Assembly: GCF_900115865.1 (NCBI RefSeq)
Contig: NZ_FOXY01000002.1
Location: 1 to 64,000, forward strand
Length of the DNA: 64,000 nt
Direction of reading: 5' to 3'
From: Donghicola eburneus
GTDB lineage: Bacteria; Pseudomonadota; Alphaproteobacteria; Rhodobacterales; Rhodobacteraceae
The notes below the pieces were generated by a model. It was not told where the DNA came from and ran no database searches. It worked only from the letters and a program-made list of their open reading frames with translations. The translations under genes were made by a program, and so were the position numbers. Positions 44,928-54,041 of the stretch are shown here, in pieces; within the stretch, counting starts at the first letter, position 1; each line of letters starts with the position of its first letter.

Positions 44928-44990
44928 TGACCTCTTTAGCGGCTTGTTTAACGTGGCCCGCAATCCGGTAACAAAGCGCCACTTGGTGCC
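44928..44990 (-). ncRNA. SAM-II riboswitch (metA motif) in the metZ leader
   Basis: The minus strand has the SAM-II layout: P1 arms GTGGC and GCCAC enclosing GCTTTGTTACCGGATTGCGG, then the conserved GTTAAACA, then GCTAAAGAGG, which forms the pseudoknot with the loop. SAM-II aptamers are known from alphaproteobacterial methionine genes. Position between a promoter and a terminator in front of metZ fits. Binding of SAM is expected to reduce metZ expression. Confidence 0.88.
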
Positions 44991-45019
44991 CGCATACGCG
45001 CCTTGGTCCGTTGCGTCAA
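44991..45019 (-). promoter_or_regulatory. Sigma-70 promoter for metZ leader
   Basis: On the minus strand TTGACG (45019-45014) and TATGCG (44996-44991) are 17 bases apart. Transcription would start just before the SAM-II aptamer, which begins a few bases downstream. Confidence 0.6.
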
Positions 45020-45100
45020 GATATCCGACAGGGTGGCAGCCTTGACGAGAGCGGGACAATCGCCACCTGATAAAGGCTGAGTTTGGCGGAGGAGACCCTG

Positions 45101-45811
45101 ATGAGCGCACCGATTGATCTGTATTACTGGCCCACGCCCAATGGCTGGAAAATCTCTGTCGCGCTGGAAGAGTTGGGCCTACCCTATCTGGTGCACCTGA
45201 TCAACATCGGCGCAGGGGATCAGCACACCGACGATTTCAAGGCACTGTCGCCAAACGGCAAGATGCCCGCGATTGTCGATCCTGACGGGCCGGATGGCAC
45301 GCCCATCAGCATTTTTGACTCCGGCGCGATCCTGCAGTATTTGGCGCGGAAGACGGGGCAGCTGTACGGTCAGACAGAACGCGACCGGATCACGGTAGAC
45401 CAGTGGCTCATGTGGCAAATGGGCGGTCTGGGCCCCATGGCGGGCCAAGCGCACCACTTTCTGAAATACGCCCCGCAAATGGAGCCACCGCAAGTCATCC
45501 CATATGCCAAGGCACGCTATCGCAAAGAGGTCTCGCGGCTCTATGGCGTGCTGGATGCGCAGCTAGATCAGCATCGGTATGTGGCAGGCGACTTCTATTC
45601 GATAGCCGATATCGCGATCTATCCGTGGGCCAGCCTGTGGGAAGGGCAGCAGCAAACGCTGGACGATAAGCCAAACCTGAGCCGCTGGCTCGAAGAACTG
45701 GCCGCGCGCGCCGCGGTCGCCAAGGGAATGGCGTTGCATTTGGACAAACGCCAAGCCCTGCAGGCGAACAAGGCCGCCGTGCAAGGGATGTTCAAACCCG
45801 CGCCGCGCTAA
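45101..45811 (+). CDS. Glutathione S-transferase family protein
   Basis: A 236-residue GST with an N-terminal thioredoxin-like domain and a C-terminal helical domain. The WPTPNGWKISVALEELGLPY start carries the TPNG motif seen in the YfcG/YghU (nu-class) branch, which reduces disulfides and peroxides with glutathione. The glutathione-binding SPNGKMPAIVD and DSGAILQYLA segments follow. The ATG at 45101 has GGAGGAG six bases upstream; the earlier in-frame start at 45083 lies ahead of that site. Its stop interlocks with that of the convergent CoxE-like gene. Substrate unknown. Confidence 0.88.
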   Translation: MSAPIDLYYWPTPNGWKISVALEELGLPYLVHLINIGAGDQHTDDFKALSPNGKMPAIVDPDGPDGTPISIFDSGAILQYLARKTGQLYGQTERDRITVDQWLMWQMGGLGPMAGQAHHFLKYAPQMEPPQVIPYAKARYRKEVSRLYGVLDAQLDQHRYVAGDFYSIADIAIYPWASLWEGQQQTLDDKPNLSRWLEELAARAAVAKGMALHLDKRQALQANKAAVQGMFKPAPR

Positions 45812-47070
45812 CGGTCTATGGACCGCATCGCAGCGAGCATCCGGTCCTTTTCGCCGCTGTCACCGGACAGGGCCTGCGCCAGCCCTTCAATCGAGGCAAT
45901 GTTGTGGCCTGTGCGGAAGACGTCCACATTGGGCAGGATTGCCTGGATGCCTGCGGCTTTGGGGGCGAACTCCTCCCACCGCAGGAGCGGGTTGATCCAG
46001 ATGAGTTTTCGGGCGCTTCGGCCCAGCCGGCCTGCCTCGACCTGCAACAGATGCGGATCGCCGCGTTCCAGCCCGTCCGTGATCAAGAGCACCACAGCCC
46101 CCTGCCCCAGCACGCGCCGAGACCAGTCGCGATTGAACCGAGCAAGCGTTTCACCGATGCGCGTGCCCCCCTGCCAGTCCTGCGCCTCTGCCCCAGCCGA
46201 GGCGAGCGCGGCATCCACATCGCGCGCCTTGAGGTGGCGGGTGATGTTTGTCAGACGCGTCCCAAAGGTAAAGGCGTGCACCTTGCCCCAACCCGCACTG
46301 GCGTCATTGCTGATGGCATGCAGGAAGTGGAGCATCGCGCGGGAATACTGACTCATGGACCCCGAGATATCGCAGAGCGCCACCAATGTCGGCGGACGGG
46401 TCCGCGGCGAAGAGCGCGGCAATTGTCCCAGCTCTCCTCCGTTGCGCAGAGCCGCGCGCAAACTGCGCCGCGCGTCGATCCGTGCCCCGTTGATCGATGG
46501 GCTGTGGCGTCGAGACATCAACGGCGGCACGGGCAAGCGCAAGGCAGCGATGCGGCGCTTGGCTTCGGCCAGTTCGGCTGCGGACATTTGTTCAAAGTCC
46601 AACGTTCTCAGCCGCTCTTCCTGAGACATGGTGAGCGTCGATTTAACCTCGACCTCTTCTCCGGGGTCTTCGTCCTCTGCGCTTTCGGGGATGTCGGGGA
46701 TTTCATCTTGGAGCAATGCCTGAGCTGCGCGCTTCTCCGCAGCCTGTGCTTTTCGCTCTTCTGACACCCCGCGCACCGACGGCAGCATCATACTCATCAT
46801 ATGCTCTAGATAGCGCGGGTCGCGCCAGAACAGCCGAAAGGTCTGCGCAAAAACGAGCCTGTGTTCTGGGCGCGAGATGAAGCAAGCGGCCAGCGCGTGG
46901 TAGAAATCTGTCCGGCTGGTGAAACCTGCAGCACTGATCGCCTCGACCGCATCCACCACACGGCCCGGACCCACTGGAATGCCCGCATGGCGCAAGGCCC
47001 GCGCGAAATGGGCGATGTTCTGCGCGAGCTTCGGGTTTTCCGGCAGGAGGAGCGGGATATATTCGGCCAT
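45808..47070 (-). CDS. VWA-domain CoxE-like protein
   Basis: A 420-residue cytoplasmic protein of the VWA_CoxE family. The second half holds a von Willebrand A domain with a complete MIDAS metal site: DISGSMSQ, the Thr of GTRIGETL and a later Asp in LITDGLERGD. Related proteins act with MoxR-type AAA ATPases in assembling or activating metalloenzymes, as with CoxD/CoxE for CO dehydrogenase. The partner ATPase is encoded directly upstream. The start has no good ribosome site and the intergenic gap is filled by repeat copy E. No target enzyme is nearby. Confidence 0.88.
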   Translation of the reverse strand: MAEYIPLLLPENPKLAQNIAHFARALRHAGIPVGPGRVVDAVEAISAAGFTSRTDFYHALAACFISRPEHRLVFAQTFRLFWRDPRYLEHMMSMMLPSVRGVSEERKAQAAEKRAAQALLQDEIPDIPESAEDEDPGEEVEVKSTLTMSQEERLRTLDFEQMSAAELAEAKRRIAALRLPVPPLMSRRHSPSINGARIDARRSLRAALRNGGELGQLPRSSPRTRPPTLVALCDISGSMSQYSRAMLHFLHAISNDASAGWGKVHAFTFGTRLTNITRHLKARDVDAALASAGAEAQDWQGGTRIGETLARFNRDWSRRVLGQGAVVLLITDGLERGDPHLLQVEAGRLGRSARKLIWINPLLRWEEFAPKAAGIQAILPNVDVFRTGHNIASIEGLAQALSGDSGEKDRMLAAMRSIDR

Positions 47071-47090
47071 CTAGCGCGGCATCCGTTGCA

Positions 47091-47156
47091 GGGGGGCTAT
47101 CCGCCCCCCGACGCCCGAGAGGCGCCTCCCCCCGAGAGTATTTGGGCAAAGATGAA
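47091..47156 (-). repeat. Dispersed intergenic repeat, copy E
   Basis: On the minus strand TTCATCTTTGCCCAAATACTC is followed by TCGGGGGGAGGCGC, then a perfect hairpin GGGGGGC-GGATA-GCCCCCC (47109-47091). The whole layout matches copy F at 50441. It fills the gap between the MoxR and CoxE-like genes. Confidence 0.85.
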
Positions 47157-47159
47157 ACA

Positions 47160-48071
47160 TCACACCATCTCTTTTGCCTGAGCTTTCGCCTCTTCGAGCA
47201 GTCGCGAAGCTTCGGAGCCCTGAATACGTTGGATGTCGTCCTGATATTTAAGTAGCGCGCCAAGGGTGTCCGAGATGACTTCGGGCGTCAGCGAGATCAC
47301 GTCCAGCGCCAGCAAGCATTTTGCCCAGTCGATGGTTTCCGCAACACCGGGCTTTTTGAAGACGTCTTCGGTGCGCAGGGATTGGACAAAAGCGATCACT
47401 TCTTTGGAGAGCTGCAGCGAGGCTTCGGGGACGCGCGCTTGCAGGATGTCCAGTTCGCGCTGCACATCGGGATAATCGACCCAGTGGTACAGGCACCGGC
47501 GCTTTAACGCGTCGTGGACTTCGCGGGTCCGGTTCGAGGTCAGGATCACGATGGGCGGTTCGGGCGCTTTGATCGTGCCCAATTCAGGGATGGTAACCTG
47601 AAAATCAGACAGCGCTTCGAGGAGGAATGCCTCGAACGGCTCGTCGGTGCGGTCCAATTCGTCGATCAGCAGGACTGGCGCTCCGGCATCGCTAGGGCGC
47701 ATTGCCTGCAGCAGCGGACGTTCAATCAGGTAGTCCGGTCCAAACAGCTCTTCCTGCAAGCCCTCGCGGGTTGACCCGCCTGCCGCTTCGGCGGTGCGGA
47801 TCGCGATCATCTGCGCGGGGAAGTTCCAGTCGTATACGGCACTGGATGCATCAAGCCCCTCGTAGCACTGAAGCCGGATCAACGGGCGCCCCAAGGCACG
47901 CGCCAATGTCTTGGCGATCTCTGTTTTTCCTGTGCCCGCTTCCCCTTCTAGAAAGAGGGGACGCCCGAGCCGAAGCGATAGGAAAACGACCGTCGCCAAA
48001 GCGCGGCCACACACGTAGTTTTCGCGCGCAAGACTTTCTTGCACCGCGTCGATGCTGTCCGGATATTCCAT
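47160..48071 (-). CDS. MoxR-family AAA+ ATPase (CoxD-like)
   Basis: A 303-residue ATPase with Walker A EGEAGTGKTEI near residue 42, Walker B VLLIDELDRTDEPFEAFLLEAL, sensor ILTSNRTREVHDALKRRC and a small helical C-domain. MoxR proteins work as chaperone-like remodelling enzymes together with VWA proteins; here the VWA partner follows. The GGGAGGA site before the ATG at 48071 is good. The function of this isolated pair is not defined. Confidence 0.9.
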   Translation of the reverse strand: MEYPDSIDAVQESLARENYVCGRALATVVFLSLRLGRPLFLEGEAGTGKTEIAKTLARALGRPLIRLQCYEGLDASSAVYDWNFPAQMIAIRTAEAAGGSTREGLQEELFGPDYLIERPLLQAMRPSDAGAPVLLIDELDRTDEPFEAFLLEALSDFQVTIPELGTIKAPEPPIVILTSNRTREVHDALKRRCLYHWVDYPDVQRELDILQARVPEASLQLSKEVIAFVQSLRTEDVFKKPGVAETIDWAKCLLALDVISLTPEVISDTLGALLKYQDDIQRIQGSEASRLLEEAKAQAKEMV

Positions 48072-48389
48072 TCATGTCCTCCCTCACGGGGTCATTGCTG
48101 CATGGCAGGATAGACGGGTCAAGCCCGCTTTTACGGTTGGCATTCCGACCTTGGTTGCATAGGGACGCCCGCAAAACTCACATATTTGCAAAGACACCAG
48201 CATCACACGCATTACGTGTACACCACCCAAATTCCACCCATTAAGGTCATATTTATAATACCTAAGGTCGCGTTAACCCCTTCTATTTTGTAAGCCAGCC
48301 TTTTATTTAACCTTCGTTTTTCGCAATTCTGCCTCAATCCCGCAGTAGTGCGGTCGTAACAAACAACGAAACCGACCCAAGAGAGCGCG
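48072..48389. other. 318-base intergenic region without a gene
   Basis: Divergent gap between the MoxR gene and the unrecognised gene at 48390. It is AT-rich from about 48235 to 48330. I see two direct repeats TAAGGTC (48242-48248 and 48263-48269), 21 bases apart, and AT-rich stretches suited to promoters, but no RNA gene and no ORF with a ribosome site. Confidence 0.6.
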
Positions 48390-49349
48390 ATGCAAGACAC
48401 AGCCAATGCATTCGATGATTCAATGCTCGACCTCTCGGATGACGAGTGGCTGGAACGCCTTGTCGAGATTGGCGAAGAGCACGGATACTTCCAGCCTTTG
48501 GGTGACGAGCATCTGGCAGTCTTCATCGACAAAAAACCACAGCTTCTGGTCACGTTCGAGACGCTGAACAGCGCGCAGACCTCGACCGATTTGGGGCAGC
48601 CCATGGGCTTTGATCTGGTTCGGGCTTTGGGCTGGTCGCACTTGGCGCTGATCAGTGACGGCGACACGTGGTTCCGCGCTGACCCTGTCTATGGACTGTT
48701 TGACCGCCTGATCGACGACGGCTTCTTCGAAGAATTCGACAACGTGGTATTCTATGGCAAGGGCAGCTGTGGTTACGCGGCGGCGGCATTCTCGGTCGCC
48801 TGCCCCGGATCGACGGTGATCGCGATCCAGCCCCAAGCGACACTCGAGCCGCAACTCACCAACTGGGACGAACGCTTTCACCCAATCCGCATGACGTCTT
48901 TCACGGATCGCTATGGATTCGCCCCCGACATGCTCGAGGCTGCAGAGCGCGGGTACATCATCTACAACCCGGCAGACACCTACGACAGCATGCACGCGGC
49001 CCTATTCCGTCGCCCCAACGTGACGCCTGTGCGGCTGCACCATATGGCCGACGACCTAGAGCATCATCTGGTCGAGATGCAGATCCTGTACCGGATGCTC
49101 GCCAAAGCGATGTCGGGCAAACTAGATCCCAACGCAATGCACCGATTGATGCGGGCGCGGCGCGAATACCTTGTTTACCTGCGGGCTCTGGCCTCGGATC
49201 TGCGGCAGCGGCGCCGAAACTCGTACGAAGCCCTGGTCCTGCGCAGCATTACCAGACGGATGCGCGCCCCGCGACTGGCCCAGCGCCTGCGAGAGCTGGA
49301 AGCCGCCGCCGAACGGGGCCGCATTCACATCCCCGGGGACGCCACCTGA
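48390..49349 (+). CDS. Uncharacterised protein with alpha/beta-hydrolase-like features
   Basis: A 319-residue soluble protein that I cannot name. The middle part has VVFYGKGSCGYAAAAFSVACPGSTVIAIQP, near residue 120, which looks like a nucleophile elbow (GKGSCGY) followed by a helix and strand, so an alpha/beta-hydrolase-like core is possible. The last 100 residues are helical and very basic (many Arg), which could bind nucleic acid or membranes. I recall homologues in other Roseobacters under unsuitable automatic names such as PAPS reductase; no PAPS motif is visible. GAGAGCG lies just before the ATG. Confidence 0.7.
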   Translation: MQDTANAFDDSMLDLSDDEWLERLVEIGEEHGYFQPLGDEHLAVFIDKKPQLLVTFETLNSAQTSTDLGQPMGFDLVRALGWSHLALISDGDTWFRADPVYGLFDRLIDDGFFEEFDNVVFYGKGSCGYAAAAFSVACPGSTVIAIQPQATLEPQLTNWDERFHPIRMTSFTDRYGFAPDMLEAAERGYIIYNPADTYDSMHAALFRRPNVTPVRLHHMADDLEHHLVEMQILYRMLAKAMSGKLDPNAMHRLMRARREYLVYLRALASDLRQRRRNSYEALVLRSITRRMRAPRLAQRLRELEAAAERGRIHIPGDAT

Positions 49350-49398
49350 TCCCGTATTTGGACTAGCGCAAAGGCCCGTCTTGGGCTAATCCGCGCCC

Positions 49399-50439
49399 AT
49401 GACCCAGAGCATCACGATCCGTCGCCCCGACGACTGGCACCTGCACCTGCGCGATGGCGCTATGCTGCAGGGCATCGCACCCGAAAGCGCCCGCCACTTC
49501 GGTCGGGCGATCATCATGCCCAACCTCGTGCCCCCTGTGGTCACAGGCGCTCAGGCCTCGGCTTACCGCGAGCGGATCATGGCAGCGATCCCTGAGGGTG
49601 CGGATTTCCAACCGCTGATGACCTGCTACCTGACCGAGGACACCGACGCGAGTGATCTGGCGCAGGCCCACGCGGACGGCATCATTACTGCGGTCAAGCT
49701 CTACCCCGCAGGTGCGACCACCAACTCGGCCAGCGGCGTGACCGATTTCGACAAAGTCCGCCCCGTTCTCGAAAAGATGGCCGAGATCGGCCTGCCCCTC
49801 TGCGTCCACGGCGAAGTCACCGACCCTGCCATCGACATCTTTGACCGCGAAGCTGTGTTTATCGACCGCGTTCTGGACCCGATCCGCAAAGCGACCCCTG
49901 CCCTACGCGTGATCATGGAGCACATCACCACCAAGAACGGCGTCGACTACGTGCGTTCGGGCGGCGATAACCTTGCCGCGACGATCACGACGCACCACCT
50001 GATCATCAACCGCAACCACATCCTCGTGGGCGGGATCAAGCCGCACTACTACTGCCTGCCTGTCGCCAAACGCGAAGAGCACCGCATCGCCCTGCGCGAA
50101 GCCGCCACCAGCGGCGAGGCCAGCTTCTTCCTTGGCACAGATAGCGCCCCCCACGCGGACGCCGCCAAAGAATCCGCCTGCGGCTGCGCGGGCTGCTTCA
50201 CGGCCACCAACACTATGTCCCTGCTCGCCCACGTCTTCGAAGAAGACGGCACGCTGGACAAACTCGAAGCCTTCGCCTCGCTGAACGGTCCGGCCTTCTA
50301 TGGCTTGAAACCCAACGACGCGACGCTCACCCTGACCAAACAGGACACCCCCGTCGAGTTCGCGGACAAAATCGACACCGGCGCAGGCCCTGTCACCGTC
50401 TTCCAGCCCGGCTTCCCTGTTTTCTGGGCCGCCAACTAA
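49399..50439 (+). CDS. pyrC: Dihydroorotase (class II)
   Basis: Closes carbamoyl-aspartate to dihydroorotate in pyrimidine synthesis. At 346 residues it matches the E. coli-type homodimeric enzyme. The zinc ligands HLH are at residues 14-16, the lysine that becomes carboxylated is K100 in AVKLYPAG, followed by His in LCVHGEV, His in TITTHHLI and Asp in FLGTDSAPH. It is followed by repeat copy F and pyrE in the same direction. Confidence 0.97.
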   Translation: MTQSITIRRPDDWHLHLRDGAMLQGIAPESARHFGRAIIMPNLVPPVVTGAQASAYRERIMAAIPEGADFQPLMTCYLTEDTDASDLAQAHADGIITAVKLYPAGATTNSASGVTDFDKVRPVLEKMAEIGLPLCVHGEVTDPAIDIFDREAVFIDRVLDPIRKATPALRVIMEHITTKNGVDYVRSGGDNLAATITTHHLIINRNHILVGGIKPHYYCLPVAKREEHRIALREAATSGEASFFLGTDSAPHADAAKESACGCAGCFTATNTMSLLAHVFEEDGTLDKLEAFASLNGPAFYGLKPNDATLTLTKQDTPVEFADKIDTGAGPVTVFQPGFPVFWAAN

Positions 50440-50440
50440 C

Positions 50441-50505
50441 TTCATCTTGGCCAAAATACCCTCGGGGGGAGGCGCGCCAGCGCCGGGGGGCAGACAGCCC
50501 CCCCC
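50441..50505 (+). repeat. Dispersed intergenic repeat, copy F
   Basis: TTCATCTTGGCCAAAATACCCTCGGGGGG is followed by AGGCGCGCCAGCGCC and a perfect hairpin GGGGGGC-AGACA-GCCCCCC (50485-50503). It starts two bases after the pyrC stop and fills the gap before pyrE. It shares its layout with copy E. Confidence 0.85.
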
Positions 50506-50530
50506 TCCGCAGCCACAAGGACCCACATCG

Positions 50531-51208
50531 ATGATCCCCACTTCCTACCCCACCCGCGAAGAGATCGCCCGCCTGACCGCCCGCATGCTGCTGGAGATCA
50601 AGGCAGTCCACTTCAACGCGCGCGAGCCCTTCACTCTGGCGTCCGGCCTGCCCTCGCCAACCTATATCGACTGCCGCAAGCTGATCAGCTTCCCCCGCAT
50701 CCGCTCGACCCTGATGGATTTCCTGACCGTCACCGTCATGCGCAACGCAGGGTTCGAGGCGTTCGACAACATCGCTGGCGGTGAAACCGCAGGCATCCCC
50801 TTTGCCGCTCTGGTCGCAGAACGCATGGCCCTGCCCATGACCTACGTGCGCAAAAAGCCCAAGGGCTACGGCCGCAACGCCCGCATCGAAGGCGCCATGA
50901 CCGAAGGCGAGCGCGTCCTGCTGGTCGAAGATCTGACCACCGACGGCGGCTCCAAACTGTCCTTCGTGGATGCGATCCGCGAAACCGGCGCAACCTGCGG
51001 CCACACTGCGGTGATCTTCTACTACGGCATCTTCCCCGAGACCGAAAAAACCCTCGGCGATCACGGCGTCGACCTGCACTATCTCTGCACCTGGTGGGAC
51101 GTTCTGGCCGAAGCCAAGGAAAGCGGCGCCTTTGACGAGGAAACCCTGACCGAGGTCGAGAAATTCCTGAACGCGCCCCGCGAATGGCAGGAAGCCAACA
51201 AGAAATGA
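50531..51208 (+). CDS. pyrE: Orotate phosphoribosyltransferase
   Basis: Joins orotate and PRPP to orotidine monophosphate. The 225-residue protein has the PRPP-binding motif [14 protein letters not shown] and the [13 protein letters not shown] flexible loop; [13 protein letters not shown] is also typical. I take the ATG at 50531, preceded by AAGGA at nine bases. An open frame from 50447 runs through repeat copy F and is not a true start. Co-transcription with pyrC is likely unless the repeat terminates. Confidence 0.95.
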   Translation: MIPTSYPTREEIARLTARMLLEIKAVHFNAREPFTLASGLPSPTYIDCRKLISFPRIRSTLMDFLTVTVMRNAGFEAFDNIAGGETAGIPFAALVAERMALPMTYVRKKPKGYGRNARIEGAMTEGERVLLVEDLTTDGGSKLSFVDAIRETGATCGHTAVIFYYGIFPETEKTLGDHGVDLHYLCTWWDVLAEAKESGAFDEETLTEVEKFLNAPREWQEANKK

Positions 51209-51252
51209 TTCCGCCGCGCCCCCAGAGCGCATCGGAAACATCGTAAATCAGA

Positions 51253-51281
51253 CAGACCGGCGATCTCCCGCCGGTCTGTTT
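51253..51281 (+). terminator. Terminator after pyrE
   Basis: CAGACCGGCG and CGCCGGTCTG form a perfect 10-bp stem with loop ATCTCC, followed by TTT. Confidence 0.85.
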
Positions 51282-51437
51282 CGTTCCGCGGGATCGAACC
51301 GCCTACGCCTTGCCCCAAAAGGTCAGAAGCCCACCACATCTGGTAGGCAGCTATTCACAACTTCTCCACAGACTTATACAGTTTGCCTGACAGGTCCGGC
51401 TTCGGTTAACACGGGGCCTCACTATCATTCGAGGATC

Positions 51438-52922
51438 ATGATGAACGAGATTGCAGCCATCAAAGCGCAAGTCGACGACTCAAACGGTCTGCCGCACTCG
51501 ATCGAGGCAGAGCAGCAGCTGCTTGGGGCGATCCTGACGAATAACGAGATTTACGATCGGGTTGCGACCCTGATCAAACCCCACCACTTCCACGATCCCG
51601 TGCACGCCCGCATCTTCGAGGTGGCGGCAGCGCGGATCGCGAAGAACACCCTCGCCTCGCCAGTGACGCTCAAGGCGTTCATGGAAAATGACGAAGGTCT
51701 GAAGGAACTGGGGGGCGCCGCCTATCTGGCCCGTCTAGCAGGCAGCGCTGTGGCCGCCTATGCTGCGCGCGACTATGCCCAGATGATCTATGACATGGCG
51801 ATCCGCCGCGAGCTGATCCAGCTTGGAGAAGAGATCAAGGGCAAGGCCTCCAAGGTCGAGGTCGAATCCGACCCCCGCGCACAGATCACCGATGCTGAGC
51901 AGAAGCTCTATAAACTCGGGGAACAGGGCAAATCGGAAACCGGCTTCCAGTCCTTCCTGCGTGCTGTGACCGAGGCTGTGAACACTGCCAACATCGCCTA
52001 CCAGCGCGAAGGTCAGTTGGCCGGTATTTCAACGGGTCTGATGGACTTGGACGGCAAGATGGGCGGCCTGCACAAGTCGGACCTTATCATTCTAGCGGGT
52101 CGTCCCTCGATGGGGAAAACCTCGCTCGCAACCAACATCGCCTTCAACGTGGCCAAGGCGTTCCGGCGCGGCACGCGCCCTGACGGGACCGATGGCACTT
52201 TGGACGGCGGCGTCGTAGGCTTCTTCAGCCTCGAAATGAGCGCCGACCAGCTGGCGGGCCGTATTCTGGCCGAAGCCTCGGAAATCAGTTCGCACAAAAT
52301 CCGTCAGGGTGACTTCACCGAAGAAGAGTTCCGCCGCTTCGTCGAGGCCGCAAAAAGCCTGGAATCCTGCCCCCTGTTCATTGACGACACGCCGGCGCTG
52401 CCGATTTCTCAGGTCGCCGCCCGCGCCCGCCGCCTGAAGCGGACCCACGGTCTGGACGTGCTGATGGTCGACTATTTGCAGCTGCTGCGCGGCTCGCAAT
52501 CGGAAAACCGCGTGAACGAAATTTCGGAGATCACGCAGGGTCTCAAGGCCATCGCCAAGGAACTCCAGATCCCCGTCATCGCCCTGTCCCAGCTGTCGCG
52601 TCAGGTGGAAAACCGCGAAGACAAACGCCCGCAGCTGTCGGACCTTCGTGAATCGGGCTCGATCGAACAGGACGCCGACGTGGTGATGTTCGTGTTCCGC
52701 GAGGAATACTACAAAGAGCGTGAAAAACCCGGCGAACACGATCTGGAACGCTTGCAGGTCTGGCAAGAAGAGATGGAGCGCCTGCACGGCAAGGCCGAAG
52801 TCATTCTGGGCAAGCAGCGTCACGGTCCCATCGGCACGGTCGAACTGTCGTTTGAGTCGCAATTCACCCGCTTTGGCAACCTTGTGAAGCCGTGGCAGCA
52901 GAACCAGCAGGGCGATTATTAA
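51438..52922 (+). CDS. dnaB: Replicative DNA helicase
   Basis: Hexameric 5'-3' helicase of the replication fork. The N-terminal primase-binding domain (SIEAEQQLLGAILTNNEIYD...) is followed by the RecA-like motor: Walker A GRPSMGKTS at 221-229, VVGFFSLEMSADQLAGRILA, Walker B MVDYLQLLRG and the LSQLSRQVENREDKRPQLSDLRESGSIEQDAD segment. Two ATGs in a row (51438, 51441) follow GAGGATC; either may be used. It stands alone after the pyrE terminator. No intein or insertion is seen. Confidence 0.97.
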   Translation: MMNEIAAIKAQVDDSNGLPHSIEAEQQLLGAILTNNEIYDRVATLIKPHHFHDPVHARIFEVAAARIAKNTLASPVTLKAFMENDEGLKELGGAAYLARLAGSAVAAYAARDYAQMIYDMAIRRELIQLGEEIKGKASKVEVESDPRAQITDAEQKLYKLGEQGKSETGFQSFLRAVTEAVNTANIAYQREGQLAGISTGLMDLDGKMGGLHKSDLIILAGRPSMGKTSLATNIAFNVAKAFRRGTRPDGTDGTLDGGVVGFFSLEMSADQLAGRILAEASEISSHKIRQGDFTEEEFRRFVEAAKSLESCPLFIDDTPALPISQVAARARRLKRTHGLDVLMVDYLQLLRGSQSENRVNEISEITQGLKAIAKELQIPVIALSQLSRQVENREDKRPQLSDLRESGSIEQDADVVMFVFREEYYKEREKPGEHDLERLQVWQEEMERLHGKAEVILGKQRHGPIGTVELSFESQFTRFGNLVKPWQQNQQGDY

Positions 52923-53000
52923 GCTGACGCACACATCTTTGTGGATCGTCCAATCTGCGATTTCACTTGACCCTATCATAGGGCATGGCATCTAGGCGCT

Positions 53001-54041
53001 ATGGCACGCTCTGTACTCAAGATTGATCTCGACGCCCTTGCGGCGAACTGGCGCGACCTCGCTGCAGCTTCGGGCTCTGCCGAAGCTGGCGCGGTCGTCA
53101 AAGCTGATGGATACGGGCTGGGGGCCACGCAGGTCGCCACCCGACTGGCACGCGAAGGCGCCAAGCGTTTCTTCGTCGCTATCGCCGAAGAAGGCGTTGA
53201 GGTGCGCAAGGCCGTCGGGCCAGACGCAACCATCCATGTTTTCGGCGGACATATGGCAGGCGACGCAGCCGTCCTGCGCGACAACGGCCTGATCCCCATG
53301 CTGAATTCGGGCGAGCAGTGGCAGCGGCATCAGTCCGAATGCCCTGACCTGCCTTTTGGCATTCAGCTGGATAGCGGTATGAACCGTCTGGGCCTAGAGC
53401 CTGAGGACTGGGCCGACATCCGCGACGCCGTGATGGCCAAGGGACCCGAACTGGTGATGAGTCACCTTGCCTGCGCGGACGAACCTGATAACGCGATGAA
53501 TGCGCAGCAGCTGGAAGCTTTCCGCGATATGACCGCTGGCATTGACGCGCCCAAGTCTCTGTCTGCAACCGGCGGCATTTTAATGGGCGGTGATTTTCAT
53601 TTCGACGTCACCCGCCCAGGTATCGGCATGTACGGCGGCGAGCCCTTTACCGGTGCGCGCCCTGTGGCCTACCTAAACATCCCTGTGATCCAAGCCCGCA
53701 CTGTCGGCATTGGCGAAAGCGTGGGATACGGCAACACGTGGGTCGCCCACAAAGAAACCCGTGTCGCAACAATCGCTGCAGGTTACGCCGATGGCATCAT
53801 CCGCGCGCAGTCTGGCAAAGGTCAGGTTTTCGTGGGCGAGACGCCCTGTGACATTCTGGGGCGCGTCTCCATGGACCTGATCGGCATCGATATCAGTGAA
53901 TTGGACCACACACCCGAAAGCGTCACCTTCCTTGGCCTGCGTCAGACTGTGGACACTGTGGCGAGCTATGCGGGCACCATCGGGTATGAAATCCTGACCT
54001 CGCTCGGCGCGCGGTATCAGCGGGAATACCTCGGCGCATGA
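53001..54041 (+). CDS. alr: Alanine racemase
   Basis: PLP enzyme making D-alanine for peptidoglycan. The PLP lysine K34 lies in AVVKADGYGLG near the N-terminus. The second catalytic residue, Tyr, is in GIGESVGYGNTW, and the C-terminal beta domain has RVSMDLIGID. At 346 residues it is of normal length. The ribosome site is weak. It overlaps the following permease gene by four bases, so cell wall and lipid transport genes form one operon. Confidence 0.95.
   Translation: MARSVLKIDLDALAANWRDLAAASGSAEAGAVVKADGYGLGATQVATRLAREGAKRFFVAIAEEGVEVRKAVGPDATIHVFGGHMAGDAAVLRDNGLIPMLNSGEQWQRHQSECPDLPFGIQLDSGMNRLGLEPEDWADIRDAVMAKGPELVMSHLACADEPDNAMNAQQLEAFRDMTAGIDAPKSLSATGGILMGGDFHFDVTRPGIGMYGGEPFTGARPVAYLNIPVIQARTVGIGESVGYGNTWVAHKETRVATIAAGYADGIIRAQSGKGQVFVGETPCDILGRVSMDLIGIDISELDHTPESVTFLGLRQTVDTVASYAGTIGYEILTSLGARYQREYLGA

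Noticed and set aside
48242-48330. Possible CtrA-type sites (TTAACC and TTTAACC) upstream of the gene at 48390
   Set aside because: The TTAA-N7-TTAA spacing is not present.
50447-50530. N-terminal extension of pyrE ([15 protein letters not shown]...)
   Set aside because: This stretch is the dispersed repeat copy F translated; homologous enzymes begin near 50531.
51350-51375. Possible DnaA box near dnaB (TTCTCCACA)
   Set aside because: It differs from TTATCCACA at the third base and is alone, so an origin is not supported.
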